64,000 nt of DNA from Antennarius striatus (taxonomy: Eukaryota > Chordata > Actinopteri > Lophiiformes > Antennariidae). Shown piece after piece: positions 9,749-23,116 of the stretch; positions within the stretch are counted from its first letter, which is position 1; every line of letters starts with the position of its first letter. The DNA is taken from the NCBI RefSeq assembly GCF_040054535.1, contig NC_090779.1, positions 22,376,501 through 22,440,500 of the forward strand, read 5' to 3'. Under the pieces are notes generated by a model, which was not told where the DNA came from, searched no databases, and saw nothing but the letters and a program-made list of their open reading frames with translations. Both the position numbers and the translations under genes were made by a program.

Positions 9749-9873
9749 AAATCTTATATTCAAGTCACTCTCTCGATCATCTGAACACAGCCATGATAAT
9801 ACATTGCCGTCCACCCATCATACGATCTCGGGACTTTTAGTGACATAACTGCGAATTTGTTGAAAACTATCCC

Positions 9874-9897
9874 CAACCCGCAATGCATCATGGGATA
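9874..9897 (-). promoter_or_regulatory. ZNF143 / SPH distal element of the solitary U4 gene
   Basis: On the minus strand TCCCATGATGCATTGCGGGT matches the ZNF143 (Staf) SPH/SBS motif YTCCCANNATGCAYYGCG almost perfectly. It lies 190-209 bp upstream of the U4 start, the classic distal sequence element position. No perfect octamer lies next to it. Confidence 0.8.
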
Positions 9898-10786
9898 CAC
9901 ATCTCCCGTCTCTCATGACTTATAGTTTTAACCCAAGAGCAGTGTTTCTTCCGGCATTCAAACGAGTAAAAACATATCGAATTACACAGTGGCTACTGAT
10001 TTAACAATGTAATAACGTGTTTTATCCTTCATATTTACGATGCTGGCGTATCAGCAGTCTACGGTGTCCCCTGCGGCAGTATTTCGAATCGCGAATTTCT
10101 GATTCCGGAGGGTTTCCTATTGTTGTACCGACTGAATTAGACTATTACATAACTATATATACTCAATAAACATCTAAAACGATATAATATACATTTTTCA
10201 TCACAGCGTTTCAACCAAGATAAGTGGAATTCCCATTATCACACTGGTTATACTATTAAATCATCACTAGGTGGCACTACATACACGTACAGTTTAGCTC
10301 TTATTTAGCTAAATGTTTCCGTTGTTCCAAAAAGTTTATCTACTTTCACGTTCGTATATAAAACAATAAAAACAGACACGGTGTGTTTATTACGTACAAA
10401 TACTAACTTTACACCTATTTGGTTACCAAAATGGCCACATAACGCCTGACGTTGTTTTCACTCAGTTAAATTAACACGACAACCCCATCAAAACACGTTT
10501 AAAATTAGCTTAAGTGAAAACGTTTCAGCTGAAATGAAAGCACAGTTCACTTACACAGTAGAACTTTTCTTACCTGTTAACTACTGCTAATGATTCCAAA
10601 GTCTGAAGACGTAAAAGAAAAGAAAAAATAAAGGTGTAAATTTATCCAGAATATAGAGCAATAAATCCACAGAGGGGCGTCTGGGTGGGACTGTCATCAT
10701 CTACCTGTTCAAGATGCTGGCCAGAAGTTGTATACAAAAGAGAACGGACCCGGATGTTGAAGGGCAGAGTCTAGTGAAATACTATA
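9898..10786. other. Intergenic, no gene seen
   Basis: AT-rich sequence upstream of the solitary U4 gene. No open frame, RNA gene or repeat family is recognised in it. Confidence 0.5.
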
Positions 10787-10843
10787 TACTGTATATACAG
10801 TGTACAGTGTATATAGTATATATATAGTATGCATATATATATA

Positions 10844-10922
<79 letters not shown>

Positions 10923-10945
10923 GTGTGTATATATATATATATGTG

Positions 10946-11014
<69 letters not shown>

Positions 11015-11034
11015 TATACACACACACACACACA
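10787..11034. repeat. Compound (TA)n/(GT)n/(CA)n microsatellite
   Basis: Alternating TA and TG tracts end in about 70 bp of pure AT followed by a short CA tract. This is a potential cruciform or Z-DNA segment. Open frames reading Tyr-Ile or His-Thr repeats on both strands are artefacts. Confidence 0.97.
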
Positions 11035-11251
11035 CGGAGCTGACTTCTTCTAACAAAACCTTTTTTCAGTGATGTTGTATTAATACAGTAGCTATAACTT
11101 CACAATAATTTGTTAATTTCTTTTCATTTATTAAAATAATGCTAAACGTCAATCACTGAGGGAAGAGTAAAGTAGTGATAGCTGTAATGTTTATTAGCTT
11201 TTATCAATATATCCTTAAGAAAATGTTATCATGAAAAAAAAGTTTCTAGTT

Positions 11252-11529
11252 CAGGGGTGGGCAAACTTTTTGACTGGTGGGGCAGGACAGGCAGGCCAGC
11301 TGAGGAGCAGATGGATGGAGTGTTTATTTGTACTAATGCAAATGACACGTGAAATCCATTAAATAAAAGGTATTGGTCTTTAAAGGCAGCTAAGCGTACT
11401 TGTAAAAATTATTTTACAACTACTTTTAGTTCCTGAAATTAATTATATAACTTAAACGAGTTTGGCAGGTGGGATTACAAGCCTTAATGGGCCATGCGTG
11501 GCCCACCAGCTGAAGACTGCTTGTGCCTG
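11252..11529 (+). mobile_element. Short hAT-like non-autonomous transposon
   Basis: The element begins CAGGGGTGGGCAAACTTTTT and ends GGCCCACCAGCTGAAGACTG with GCCTG. The two ends form imperfect terminal inverted repeats (CAGGGGTGGGC... against CAGGCACAAGC...CTGGTGGGCC). CTAGTT flanks both sides (11246-11251 and 11530-11535) as a probable target-site duplication. The GGGGTGGGCAAAC start is typical of widespread vertebrate hAT relatives. It is 278 bp long, with no transposase. Confidence 0.7.
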
Positions 11530-11535
11530 CTAGTT

Positions 11536-12866
11536 AATCAGCATAAACTGAAGACATGAACAATCTTATCCTCAACTCAAGAAATATTTCAGATTCTGCA
11601 TCACCAGACCTTGTAATGCAGTATCAATTAGTTGTTCCTAGATATCTCATTTTTTGTTCATGGATATTATGAGTAAAAAAATAATTTCTGAAACTTGAAA
11701 AAAAAAGTCATGAAAATAAAAAGAAAAAAACTGGCAAATTATCAATGCCTCTGTAATGCACAGGAGATTTGTTCATACAGGAGTTATAGCTTGAAACATT
11801 CATCTGCAACAACACCCATTTAATGAGCCCAAAGGCAACTTGTAACCATTGAAATTCAGAATAAAATAAAATAAATAGATAAAAGAAATTCCTAAATTTA
11901 AAAAATCTCCACTGCATTGATTCCAAAGTTTATGGAAAGATATTGGGCACTTTTTGAATCATTCGCCAGAAACAAAATGTGATGAACAGACGGACGGAAC
12001 TCATTCCATGTCGTGTGACTCAAAATTGCAGAAACATGTAGGACGAATAGTTTCACAGATGGTTCTAAACTTTTATTAACTTGTATGTTTGTTTGAGTAT
12101 CATATCTCTCATGGAGATTATATTTCCTCTGTGCATTGGTTGGTTGGTTGGTTGGTTGTCCTATATTACACTCTTAAAGCTCATGAACAAACAGAAGGTC
12201 ATCCCAGCTCAGTAAATGACTGAACAGATCTAAAATGTTATGGGTTGAGGATGGATATATTAACAAAGAATCGAAATAGGACAAACTATTTGCTCATTCA
12301 AATACTGTATACTGTCCATCTTATCTCTTCTAAAACCCTATAGGATCCACAGTTCACCAATATGGGAGATGTCTGATACTGTCGTGTTCTCTGGTGGGGT
12401 CATAAGCCCTCAGCTCTTCTCTACACTTTGCACACTGTGTTTGTGCTCTGACAAGAGCTGTAACTTCTCTGTGTGGATATTAGAAGCCCTTTCACTTGTT
12501 GTGAGGCTTCAGTGGGATAATGCAGGTGCTTCTGGGTGTTCGACAGATAAGCATTGGTGTGCCAGGTGTTAAAGCTGCCTGGGCTGACACATTAGACAGG
12601 GATTTTCTCCTGCCAGAATGTCAGGCCAATGAGGTTCATGAGGTAGGTTTGGATCACTGTCAGGGACAGGTAAGTATGCAGATAAGGGGATTACACCATG
12701 TTTGCGCCAAGTAATCTCAAATGAATCCTGCCAGCCCTCTGTTTCATTCTCACCTGCAAAAACCACATTTTTCCTCTCACAACCCAAGAAAATATATAAA
12801 CTGAGTTTAAATCTGGTTTAAGGCGTGATCAAGGACACACGGAGTTCTGGCTATTGAACAGCTGTG
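11536..12866. other. Intergenic; short TTGG repeat only
   Basis: A (TTGG)n run lies at about 12139-12159. The region is otherwise unique-looking, with no supportable gene. Short open frames at 12369-12714 show no domain and overlap in different frames. Confidence 0.5.
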
Positions 12867-13565
12867 ATGGCATTACTCTCCTCAAAGTCTCAAGGCACCT
12901 CATTACTTTTTTTTGTATTAGTATTCTTGCTTTTATCAGCAGTTCTGTCCAGTGAAGCGATATTAGGGGTTGTGGGGCCTCAAATGAGATCTGGTGCAAA
13001 GCTCAGACCTGACCTGTTGAACAAACAGGACTCTGAGAGCAGCCCAAGCCCCTTTGGACTGCAGCTCTTCCCGCTGGTAGGCAGAGAAATGAAAATAGAG
13101 TGTAACAGATGGCTTAGCTGTTTGTGCCATTCAGCACAGGCTGCTGGGCAGCCCACATATTACCATGCCATCCAAAAAAGGCTCAGTGGGCAGCCCATAG
13201 TCCTCAACATGCTGGGAGCTATTTTCTCTCTGAACCATCAATCACAAAAAAGAGAGAAGAAAATCAATATCACACTTGGGCTGCAATCTAACCCATACAG
13301 TGTTGAGGAAGCTACACTCTCCTGGAAGGAGTTCAGGCACAGCAGCGCTGCTCAAAGCAGAAATCTGGTTTGGTTGAATAATCCAGCTCAGAAAAGAAGT
13401 TTTGTAAACACAAAGAATACAACTCAAGACTCTCTTTCTGCTGTGGTCACACATAGACCACAAACATATAGAAAATATGACAATAAGGACTCAAAGGCAG
13501 CTTTTGATCTCTACACGAAGTCCATCAGTCAGACATTAACGGTTCAGATATATAATCAATACTGA
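12867..13565 (+). CDS. Hypothetical 232-codon open frame with signal-peptide-like N terminus
   Basis: I do not recognise this product. The first true ATG is at 12867; the codon before it is GTG. Residues about 9-31 (TSLLFFVLVFLLLSAVLSS and neighbours) form a hydrophobic core after a polar start and are followed by SEA, like a signal peptide with cleavage near residue 31. The rest is polar, with a CNRWLSCLCH cysteine cluster near residues 75-85, dibasic sites (QKRL, KREKK, QKRS) and an NTKNTT glycosylation-like motif. A secreted or prohormone-like protein is conceivable. Against it, there is no recognisable family, no clear amidation site and no obvious promoter, and an open frame this long can occur by chance in 64 kb. 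It could also be exon 1 of a spliced gene. Confidence 0.3.
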   Translation: MALLSSKSQGTSLLFFVLVFLLLSAVLSSEAILGVVGPQMRSGAKLRPDLLNKQDSESSPSPFGLQLFPLVGREMKIECNRWLSCLCHSAQAAGQPTYYHAIQKRLSGQPIVLNMLGAIFSLNHQSQKREKKINITLGLQSNPYSVEEATLSWKEFRHSSAAQSRNLVWLNNPAQKRSFVNTKNTTQDSLSAVVTHRPQTYRKYDNKDSKAAFDLYTKSISQTLTVQIYNQY

Positions 13566-15170
13566 TGATGAAGAGCATCAATTATTAGAACTCAGATCTA
13601 CACAATGACTGATGATTTGAGTTTATTTGACCTTAGACAGTTAGACAGGTAGACAGGTAGACAGACAGACAGACAGACAGACAGGAGGGCAGTGAAATGC
13701 CACAGATTCAACAGAGCTCTGCGACTCATTGATTTCAGGTCACGTTTGCCGGACGTGGGAAATTACAGCGCCGTCATGTGTCAAGGCTCCTTTAGAACAG
13801 ACTCTTTTCTCGGTGAAGAACGTGATCCAGAATCCAAAACGGGATCTGTCTGAAAACTTTATCAGTTCTTCCTGAATATAATCGACATCAACCGGATTGT
13901 GGACAAACTAACCAACATGAACGCGCTAATCATTCATCAGGATCATAGACAAATCTTGACTTATTCCACGTCTTGATTTGCATCTTGTCACAAGAACAAA
14001 CTTAGATTGCATACATGATGTTTATCTTGTTTTATTTTTAAAACAATATAAACATGTTGTGGGTCACCAGATATGCACACGCCAAGGCTTAAAGATGCTG
14101 CTGATCACAGATATCTATATTAAGGACCTAGATATCATTATGTATTACATGTACTTCTGTATAGCATTGAGACCGAAGCTAAAATGCTGAAATTAATCTT
14201 CGACCTTGAAGTTTAGGGAGGACCTAAAAAGCACCGTGAGCGACATTCGTCTTCCCATATCTGATGTGCCCTGGCGCCAGCTGAGCTGTCACTTTACCCA
14301 AGAAAAATGTTGTTGTTTTCCTGTCTGGTCTCATAACACAATCTAATCACACTTCTCCCAGCTCATCCTGTATTGTCCAGGTGGCCCCACTCCGAGGAGG
14401 AGCAGAGGGAGGCTCAGCATCAGGAAGCATCCTTAACCAGGCTGATGTGAAGCAGCTCAGATTACAGAACAGCTCCTTACATCCACTCCTGTGTTGGGAA
14501 ACTGACAGACACACACACACACACCTGCCTGCATGCACCCATGTCTTCTGATCCAGAATGTTTCAATTTATAGGATCATAGAAAATTCCCTCCTGAGAGA
14601 TAACAGATATGAGGGTCCAGACTGACCTGAGATCAGATTGGAGCTGAAACTGATTCAGTTAGGAGTCAAATTTGACGTATTTTCTTTGGGAAATATTGTT
14701 TGTGTTGAATAACTGTCAAACCGAACACTAGACAGCTCAGAGTATGTCACTGCACCTAAAACCACCAGCCTCCAGATAGGCTGACCCTCATCATGTGACC
14801 CTGGACCATTAAAGCCCTAGAATCTGTTCAGTGACATTCACCCAGGTTTGTCTTTAATTTGAATTCTGCAGGCATTTTAGTCATTAAAAATACCCAAATA
14901 TGGACAATGTTGGACCTTCAATAGCATAATTCAGATTATAATCCAGATTAGAAACCATTTGAAGAGGGGTCGGTGTGAGGTGGATTTCATGTGTTTGAAG
15001 GGAAAGAAAAATAAATAAACCAAAACAAATAAAAGAGACCATTCTGAAAATAGCTGATTTTGTTGATGCCTCATGAACGATGGGTAAACATGATTCCAGA
15101 TGTCAGGAGGAGGTTTGTAGGGTCCAGAGATCACCAATCCATCTTCTGCCAGACAGGAAGTTTGATGATC
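13566..15170. other. Intergenic, with a short GACA microsatellite
   Basis: A (GACA)n/(AGGT) tract runs from about 13640 to 13683. No other repeat family or gene could be supported; open frames here are 60-70 codons without motifs. Confidence 0.5.
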
Positions 15171-15175
15171 TTCAG

Positions 15176-15470
15176 CTGCTTTTCCATCTTGCGGGTCACG
15201 GATCTGCTGGAGACTATCCTAGATGATTACGGGTGAGAGGCAGGGTACACCCCGTAAAAGACACCAGCTCATGGCAGGGCAACAAAAAAAAACAAAAACC
15301 AAGCAGTCACACATCTACAGTCAATTTGGTGTGACCAATCCATTAACACTGCATGTTTTTGGAGGTGGGAGGAAGAAGGAGAACCTGGAGAGAACCCAAA
15401 TACAGAAAGTAATCAAATCCTGAACCTTCATGCTGGGAGACAACTATGCTGGCCACTGCACCACCTTTTA
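15176..15470 (+). mobile_element. Diverged copy of a common fish interspersed repeat
   Basis: Recognisable landmarks in order are GCTGGAGACTATCCTAG, GAGAGGCAGGGTACACCC, CAGCTCATGGCAGGGCAAC, GTCAATTTGGTGTGACCAAT, ACTGCATGTTTTTGGAGGTG, GGAGAACCTGGAGAGAACCC and CTGGCCACTGCACCACC. These match the consensus of a very abundant teleost non-coding repeat. No protein is encoded and the copy is eroded. A shorter piece of the same family lies near 9280, and another possibly at about 63610-63690. Confidence 0.75.
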
Positions 15471-16249
15471 CTGTATCTGTTTAAAAGATTCCCAGAGAAC
15501 CAGAACACCACATGAGTGTTAAACCCAAGTCTTCTCATTAGATATTGTGTCTTTCCTTCTCTCTGACACACACATGCTTGCAGGCTGTTCACACCAGCCT
15601 ACACACTGCTGCCAGCCTGCTATTCCCAGTTTGTGGTTATTCCCAGACTGAGTCAGGGTGGCACCATAAGCCGGTCTGTCCGTTTCATGCCAAACCTGAT
15701 GTCTCCTTGTCGCACATGCCTACGTACCTCGCTCCCACATCACTCCTTCCTGTAATTAAAAGTCACATTGACAGCTGCGTGTGCATTTAGCGAGGTCAGG
15801 AGGCCTCTCCTTCCACTTTAAACCTCCTTCCTCCGACAACCCTGCTGCGCGCTCTTCACACCTTTATCAGTCACCACCATGTCACCTTCAGTCTGTGAAC
15901 AGCTCCATCTGTTATCACCCAACTCCAGCATATCTGGCAACCCTCATCTGGTGGTAATAATAAGAAGAGCGACAGACGTAAGGTCGTGACGCTGCAGCTC
16001 AACCAGAAGGACGTTTACCAGGATGTGTGGAATGAAAAGAGCCGTTTACCGCTGCTTTATCGGGAACAGGTGTTTAGACTAACATGACATTAACATTCAC
16101 ACTGTTCACCACCTGCAACCATGCAATGATGTTGCTTTCACCAAATGACATGGAATTTACAAGTTCATTACAGAGGAATTACAGCATGAGGAGCTCTTAT
16201 GTCAGCTGTACAAAATAAACAAAACACCAGTAAAAACATGAACGCTTTT

Positions 16250-16510
16250 CATTCATGACACATTTCTCTGTCTGGAGGCTTCATAGGAGATTACAATGCA
16301 TTCACAGTGACTGTAGTTTCTGACCAGTCCAGATCATTCATATGAGGTTATAACTGCTTATAAGCCATTGTAACATTTCCCAGTTGTTAAATGAATTTTG
16401 ATTAATGGGATGTCTACACCATTATAAGTGATAAAGGTATGCCTATATAGATTGGTATAGCTTATGTATGTGAGTGTGGTTATAATGTGTTATAAGCTGC
16501 ATCACATACA
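16250..16510. repeat. Probable old palindromic repeat (TTATAA-rich)
   Basis: GAGGTTATAACTGCTTATAA and GTTATAATGTGTTATAAGC recall the TTATAA-rich ends of a dispersed fish repeat. The match is from memory of its general form, and no ends or target duplications were found. Confidence 0.35.
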
Positions 16511-19370
16511 ATTGTCAAAAATACAGATAAATACAGACACAGATAAAAAATTTAAAAAATGGATGCTTCGTTGTTAGTGGTAAGTTTGCATTAAATAAAA
16601 AATTATGCAGTATTGCAGGTGAATATTATTTGTATGCCTAGAATATTAATAGACATTTATAAATCAAACAATGTGAAACGGGCTTCTTAAAAAGACCTTG
16701 AGAAGAGAAAATAATATGATGGCTCTTATTTAATGGTTTTTATTTCTGATCTCTGTCTCCAGGTGATAGGATTGAACACCCAGTTCCAAACAACCAGATG
16801 AATGTTGTCTATTCCACCGTGTGTTCACAATAAGAAATCCTGACGAAGATAAATGTACTTGTCCTCCTGCTAGAAATGAGACCGGTTTGCTAAGAGAAAA
16901 AAATGAATCTCATGCAGTGATGAAAATGTAAGATGCATCACAAGATGATGAATGTATGCCTTAAAATGTCTCCTAATGGAAAACAAACATCCTGCTGATT
17001 TATTAGAGGTTATCTGATCAGTTCTGGAAACAAACGCTGCACACAAACCTCATGGAAATGATAACACGCTAAACAGTTTGGTCTGTAGAATAAACAACTC
17101 TGAAATTCTGCTGACTCAAGGAACAGAATCAGGGGAAAATCTGGTATTAAATCCTTGTTATTAAAATTGTTATGAATAAAATAATTTCTTTACCTAAATT
17201 TTGCCAGTGACTCAAAAAAGACTTCAGATATTTCCTCTCCTATTCCAGTCCTTGGTGTGAGAGTACACAGACAACATCTGAACATTTATTTTTAATCACT
17301 TTCACCTGTTTTCACCTGTTGCTTGAGCAAAACCTTCAGATGTGACACAGTTTAAATGTGCTTTAGATGGAGATGACCCTGAAGCTAAAGAAGAAGCTCC
17401 TTGAGACAGAGTGAGGCTGAAAGCTGTGATAAACAGCATGAATTACTGTACACAATGAGTGTTAAAAGAGAAGGAGTGAGACCCAAAGGGTGTATATTAA
17501 TAAAAAAAACAATAAAGTTTATTATTTTGTCTCTATTCAATTCAATTTAAAAAGAAATCACTGCATTCTATATTGATAATCACTTTACATAACATCTTAA
17601 CCTTTTAGGAATTGCAAAAGAGAAAGTTTAAAAATCCTGGTGGTTTTCCTCAGCAGGTTGATGACGTCAGAGATCGTCTGCCGGCAGGCTGTAGTTACCA
17701 GCCTCCACCAACAGAGGGCACTCTATCCATATTACAAACACTTTGAACTGTGAACCTTCAACATCGTGACCATTACATCAACTGAAAAGCTGTGTCATAA
17801 ATTAGGTTGCATAAAGTGTTGATAGTCAGAAATCTCGACTGCGTGACGGACGGTCCTGTATGACATCAGCATGACATCACCGATCATCTCTGTTCACCAG
17901 CACAAAAACGCATGGATCACCAGCTGCCAGTCAGACTGCCTGGTGCAGTCATAGAGCTCTGACCTCCCACAGGCTCACAGGTCCCATCAGTCATTACTCT
18001 GTGGTTTGGGCCCCTAAACTCCACCTCCACCTTCCCCCGCTCCATCCGTGATCCAAGCGTTCGTTTGCCTGACACTCGTCCGGCTCACCCCACTTTCTCC
18101 TTGATCCCATCAGTCACTGTGAGGACCTGTGAAGGCCATCCTCCTCTGAACCTCTGCCAGCTCTGTGTCAGCAGTTAGGGACCGACTTCCCCCACCCCCA
18201 CACCCTTCTGCCTCCATCCAGAGCTCCAGGGGCCTTCTGGGCGAAGGCAGCACATCTACCCAAACAGACAGCCTCATTTGCATTCCGATAAATCGCTCAC
18301 ACAAACTGACACCCAGATACACAACAGGGCAACGCAAATTACAGTGTTATGTGTAGAAAGTAAGGGTTTCATTCAATCTCGTGGGTTCAGGCTCACAGAC
18401 ATATGGAACACATCTGAACTCTAACAGCTTCTGGCTCGTGAACGGGTCACAAATCAGTCCACTTCTGGCTAAAACGACCGACATGTGACCGATTGAATGT
18501 TTTCTCAAGGGGAATGAAAGGTTTGTGTAACTTCAGGATGGGATCTCCTGTGATTAACGGTTCAGCGGTGCAGCACACGCACCAGTAATTTGCACCATAA
18601 CGACTTCTAATATGGCTCTTGTAAAGACATCATCAAAAGGAACCCAGAGAAATATAAATAAATGAGGAGGAGTTGCTCCTCAATATATATTTAAACCCAG
18701 TGATGTCCCCGAATTCCCTTCCCACGCTAATCTGTGTTCATTTGCATGAAATAGCGAAGCTTTATTTTTGTTTTATTTAGCTGTTTATTTGACAGGGATA
18801 CTGCCGATCACACCAGATGTGTCGTATGTGGAATTTATAGCGGCAGATAATTTACAGTTATTGTCCCTATGTGGGCTTTTAGATAATAAACACAATTTAA
18901 AATGAATTTAAAAGTAGAGGAAAACAACATCTCAATATGATTCTCTTTATATGTTGCATCATCCAAACACTGGAGAATAAAAGTGAAGTTTATTTAGATG
19001 AAAAAAAAGGCCCAGCTGACCAAGGATAGAAATATCTCTGGGTGAGATGTTTTATTCCCCCCCCCCCTTCACCCCCCCAGCATGGAACATCACTGGAGCT
19101 CAAAGGGTCAGAAGATGACTTCAGAAAAAGTCCAGCTGACGGGAGGACTGAAACCTTCTGACCTTCTGACAACGACTTCCTAAAAGCAGAGCTGCCCTGT
19201 CGGCTGATGATCAGGGAATATGGGGGTATTTCTGTCTGGACTGGGGGTGGGGGTGGGGGCACCTCCAGTGGACCACAGGTCACTAATAGATGGATTTAAA
19301 ATGAGGAACCGTGGTTCTGCACTCTAAGCCTCTCTCCTGATGGTTGTTTTTATTTTTGCGCCCCCCCCCC
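16511..19370. other. Intergenic, no gene seen
   Basis: This is mixed-composition sequence with short homopolymers and C-rich runs (about 19053-19077 and 19361-19380). None of the short open frames has a domain, and CpG content starts to rise toward the promoter block that follows. Confidence 0.45.
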
Positions 19371-19437
19371 ACACACACACACTACTGCTGTAGGGTGTCT
19401 GCAAATGGCATCTCTTGTGTTGTGGTAACTTTCACTG

Positions 19438-19488
19438 AATCTGAGGTCACGTCCTCAGGAAGGGAAAGTGAGGACGTGACCTCAGATT
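19438..19488. repeat. Perfect 20-bp inverted repeat with 11-bp loop
   Basis: AATCTGAGGTCACGTCCTCA (19438-19457) is followed after 11 bp by its exact reverse complement (19469-19488). The arms contain GGTCACGTCC, with overlapping nuclear-receptor-half-site-like and CACGTC-type cores. The sequence CAGGAAGGGAAAGTGA around the loop is repeated directly at about 19506-19521. It lies upstream of the CpG-rich promoter block. Confidence 0.9.
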
Positions 19489-19639
19489 TACGTCCTTCTG
19501 GTTGCAGGAAGGGAAAGTGAAGCTCTTGGACCAGAACGGACCCCACTCAGATTCAGAGGTGGGTCCGGACTCGCCCTTACTTTCTATTATTTTCTCTAAC
19601 CATGTGACTTAGTGAGGTTTCCTACTTGTTGTTTTTATT

Positions 19640-20564
<925 letters not shown>

Positions 20565-23116
20565 GTGAGTTCCGGGGAAGCTGGGGGGGGAAAAGTCGGG
20601 TCGGGATCACCAGTTTTTTTTTAAAAAACGGCAGGGGCGATCCTAGAGTCTAGTGGGTGGGTGGGTGGGTGGGGGCCACGCAAAGAAGCCCAACCAATCA
20701 GACCAACCAATCCTCATTTAGGTAAAAAAAAAAAAAGCAAAAAAAAAGCAAATGAATCCACAGATATCTGAAGAAAAGATGGAGGAGCGTCGTGTGCTGT
20801 GGAACAGGGGAGCTCCTCCAGGTATAATTGGTCGTAGAACATGAGTGGAAGTGGGTGGGGTCCAATATTTACCTGCATTTCATTCAATAGATCAAGTCTT
20901 TTGAAAGTTTTTTTAGCCTTTTATTTCCTGAACACTGGATTCCGTTGCCATGTGGCGAGCTATAGCTTCTTGGTAACTCATACACGGCAAGACTACAACC
21001 GGACTTAAACTTACCTGAAATGTAAAATAAGTCTTCAATGAGAACCCCCCCCCCTCCCTTGGAATCGTTGGTGTAGTTTCCACCTTCAGGTCATGTGATT
21101 TCCTCATCCAAGATGATTTGATGTATGTTGAAGCGTCGGGGATGGAATAAAATCGTCGTCATCCTGTATCAGCTCTGATTAAAACCTGTCAATCAAACAA
21201 ACTGGCAGAAGGTGACAGAAACGGTCCTCTGTGTAGATTGCTAATGAGCTAGCACATATGAGCAGCACGGTGTGAGAACGGTTCCACCTCTGGACGGTCC
21301 ATCAGCAGCTGACAGGACAGAAGTAGTCGCCTCTTGTTTGGAGGAGACAGAAGAACCATTCATGAACCCCCCCACACACACACCCCAACCCGTGATGCTC
21401 GGCCCCCCTGCAGCACATAGGATGCTCCAGCCTCCTGGATTATAGAAGCGGTCTCACGGTGGGACCGGATTAGCCCGAGTTGGAGGCACGTGGAGCAAGA
21501 AGGGTGGGCGGGAGAGGGGGGGGGGGGTCATGGAGGGTCCGGCCTCCTGACTGAGCAGGGGTAGCTCTCCATCTGCTCACACAGACACACACCAGCATGA
21601 GGCTCATCTTTCTTCTCCTACATCCCTCTCTCCCTCCATCCCACAGCGGTTCATTCAGGGTTTATCTCCTCCACTCTGAATAAATAGAGACACCTTATCG
21701 GCCCAGAGGAGAGCGGTGATAAATGTTTTCTGCCGCTACCCACAAGGATGAAAAAGCCTTTTTCATCATAGATGCTCCTTTCAGGCCAGGAGAGTCGCTT
21801 TTTTTTTCATTCCGGTCGTGTTTGTGAAAAAAAAAAAAAATTCAAAAAGTGGGATTCGAGTTGTAACGTAGGGAAAATAAACAAAGCAGGCGTGTCCATG
21901 AAAATGAAATGGAAATGAAACTTTGCGGCGGGATCCACTATTTTTGGATCCAGTAAAATAGCATCTGACCGACTGAGAAGCAGAGCCTGGGTTCTAGAGC
22001 TGGTATATTTTTGGGTGAGCTAAAGTTCATCCTGTCCTTTTTGAGGATTGCGCCGCAATATTTTATTTTTTTTTGAGGTCAAACGAATTTGAACTCTTTG
22101 GTTTCCTTTGCGTTGGATTACTGACTTCTGTCATTTTCATTCTGAAAGTAAAACCATAATCCTCATACGCAACAAGCAATCCTCTGGTCTGCAGCTTGCA
22201 AGCAGGAAAACGGCACAGAAACAGTGACAGACTCGTTTTAAAGGACCAGTTAATCCGTTTTTCTTAGAATTGCTGTCATATCTTTTAGACCTACTTTGGC
22301 TTTAAAGGCTCAGCCAGCGTTCCCTTGCTTGTGGGATGGACTTTGTAAACTCTGGGTCATTACATAGGTGTGGCGAACACGAGGAGGAGCCGTACGTGTG
22401 CGTTACCGCGCTGCTTTATCTAGAGTACACACTGACTTCAGTGGAGTGTGGGCAGATGCATGACAGGCGTGTCAGCTTGGTATTAAAATCTGGGCCATGA
22501 GATTTCCTTCAGATTGAAGACGAGCTTGTCTTTTCATGTCCGGGGATTATCCGCTGATGAGGGGACGTCACGCAGAGACAGATCTCTGATGTTAACTCGG
22601 TTGGGTTTTGCAAATGATGACCTTTGACCTTGGGGCTTCACGGTCTTGTCCGTCCTGAGTTTCAACGGTGTTCCTCGTTTCATTTGTAGACCGTTTCCTC
22701 GACACCTCTTCCCTTCTTACATGTCTTTGAGCCGACGGATGACAGACCTGCTAGGTGCGATCTCACTCTTTCTCTGGAGTCCTCGCCCAGAGGCTATAAA
22801 CATCTTCCATTCCAAAAACGACTAGAGTTTCTCACCCAAATTAAAACAGCTAGATCGTCTGAACTGCTCTGACTCTGCATGAATGAAAGAAACACTTTAA
22901 AGTTGATTTTGAAAGCATTGAAAACGACGTAGGTGATGCTGAAAGAGGCCAAGAAGACATTCGGTTTGACTGTAAGATTTTTGTCACACACAAAAAAAAA
23001 TGTAAATATCAGCTATCTGGAAATAATGTGACTGTACACGGCTTCTTATGAGGGTGCTAACCTGTTTTGTATTGCATAAGCATCATCCTAACATCCTAAA
23101 ATAATCTCAGAATCTG
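20565..23116. other. Start of probable first intron
   Basis: A GTGGG repeat lies at 20654-20675, with poly-A and poly-C runs beyond. A GGATCC-flanked inverted repeat lies at about 21931-21952. No coding exon could be supported. Confidence 0.4.

Noticed and set aside
10709-11056. Long frames of Tyr-Ile and His-Thr repeats
   Set aside because: They are translation of dinucleotide microsatellites on both strands.
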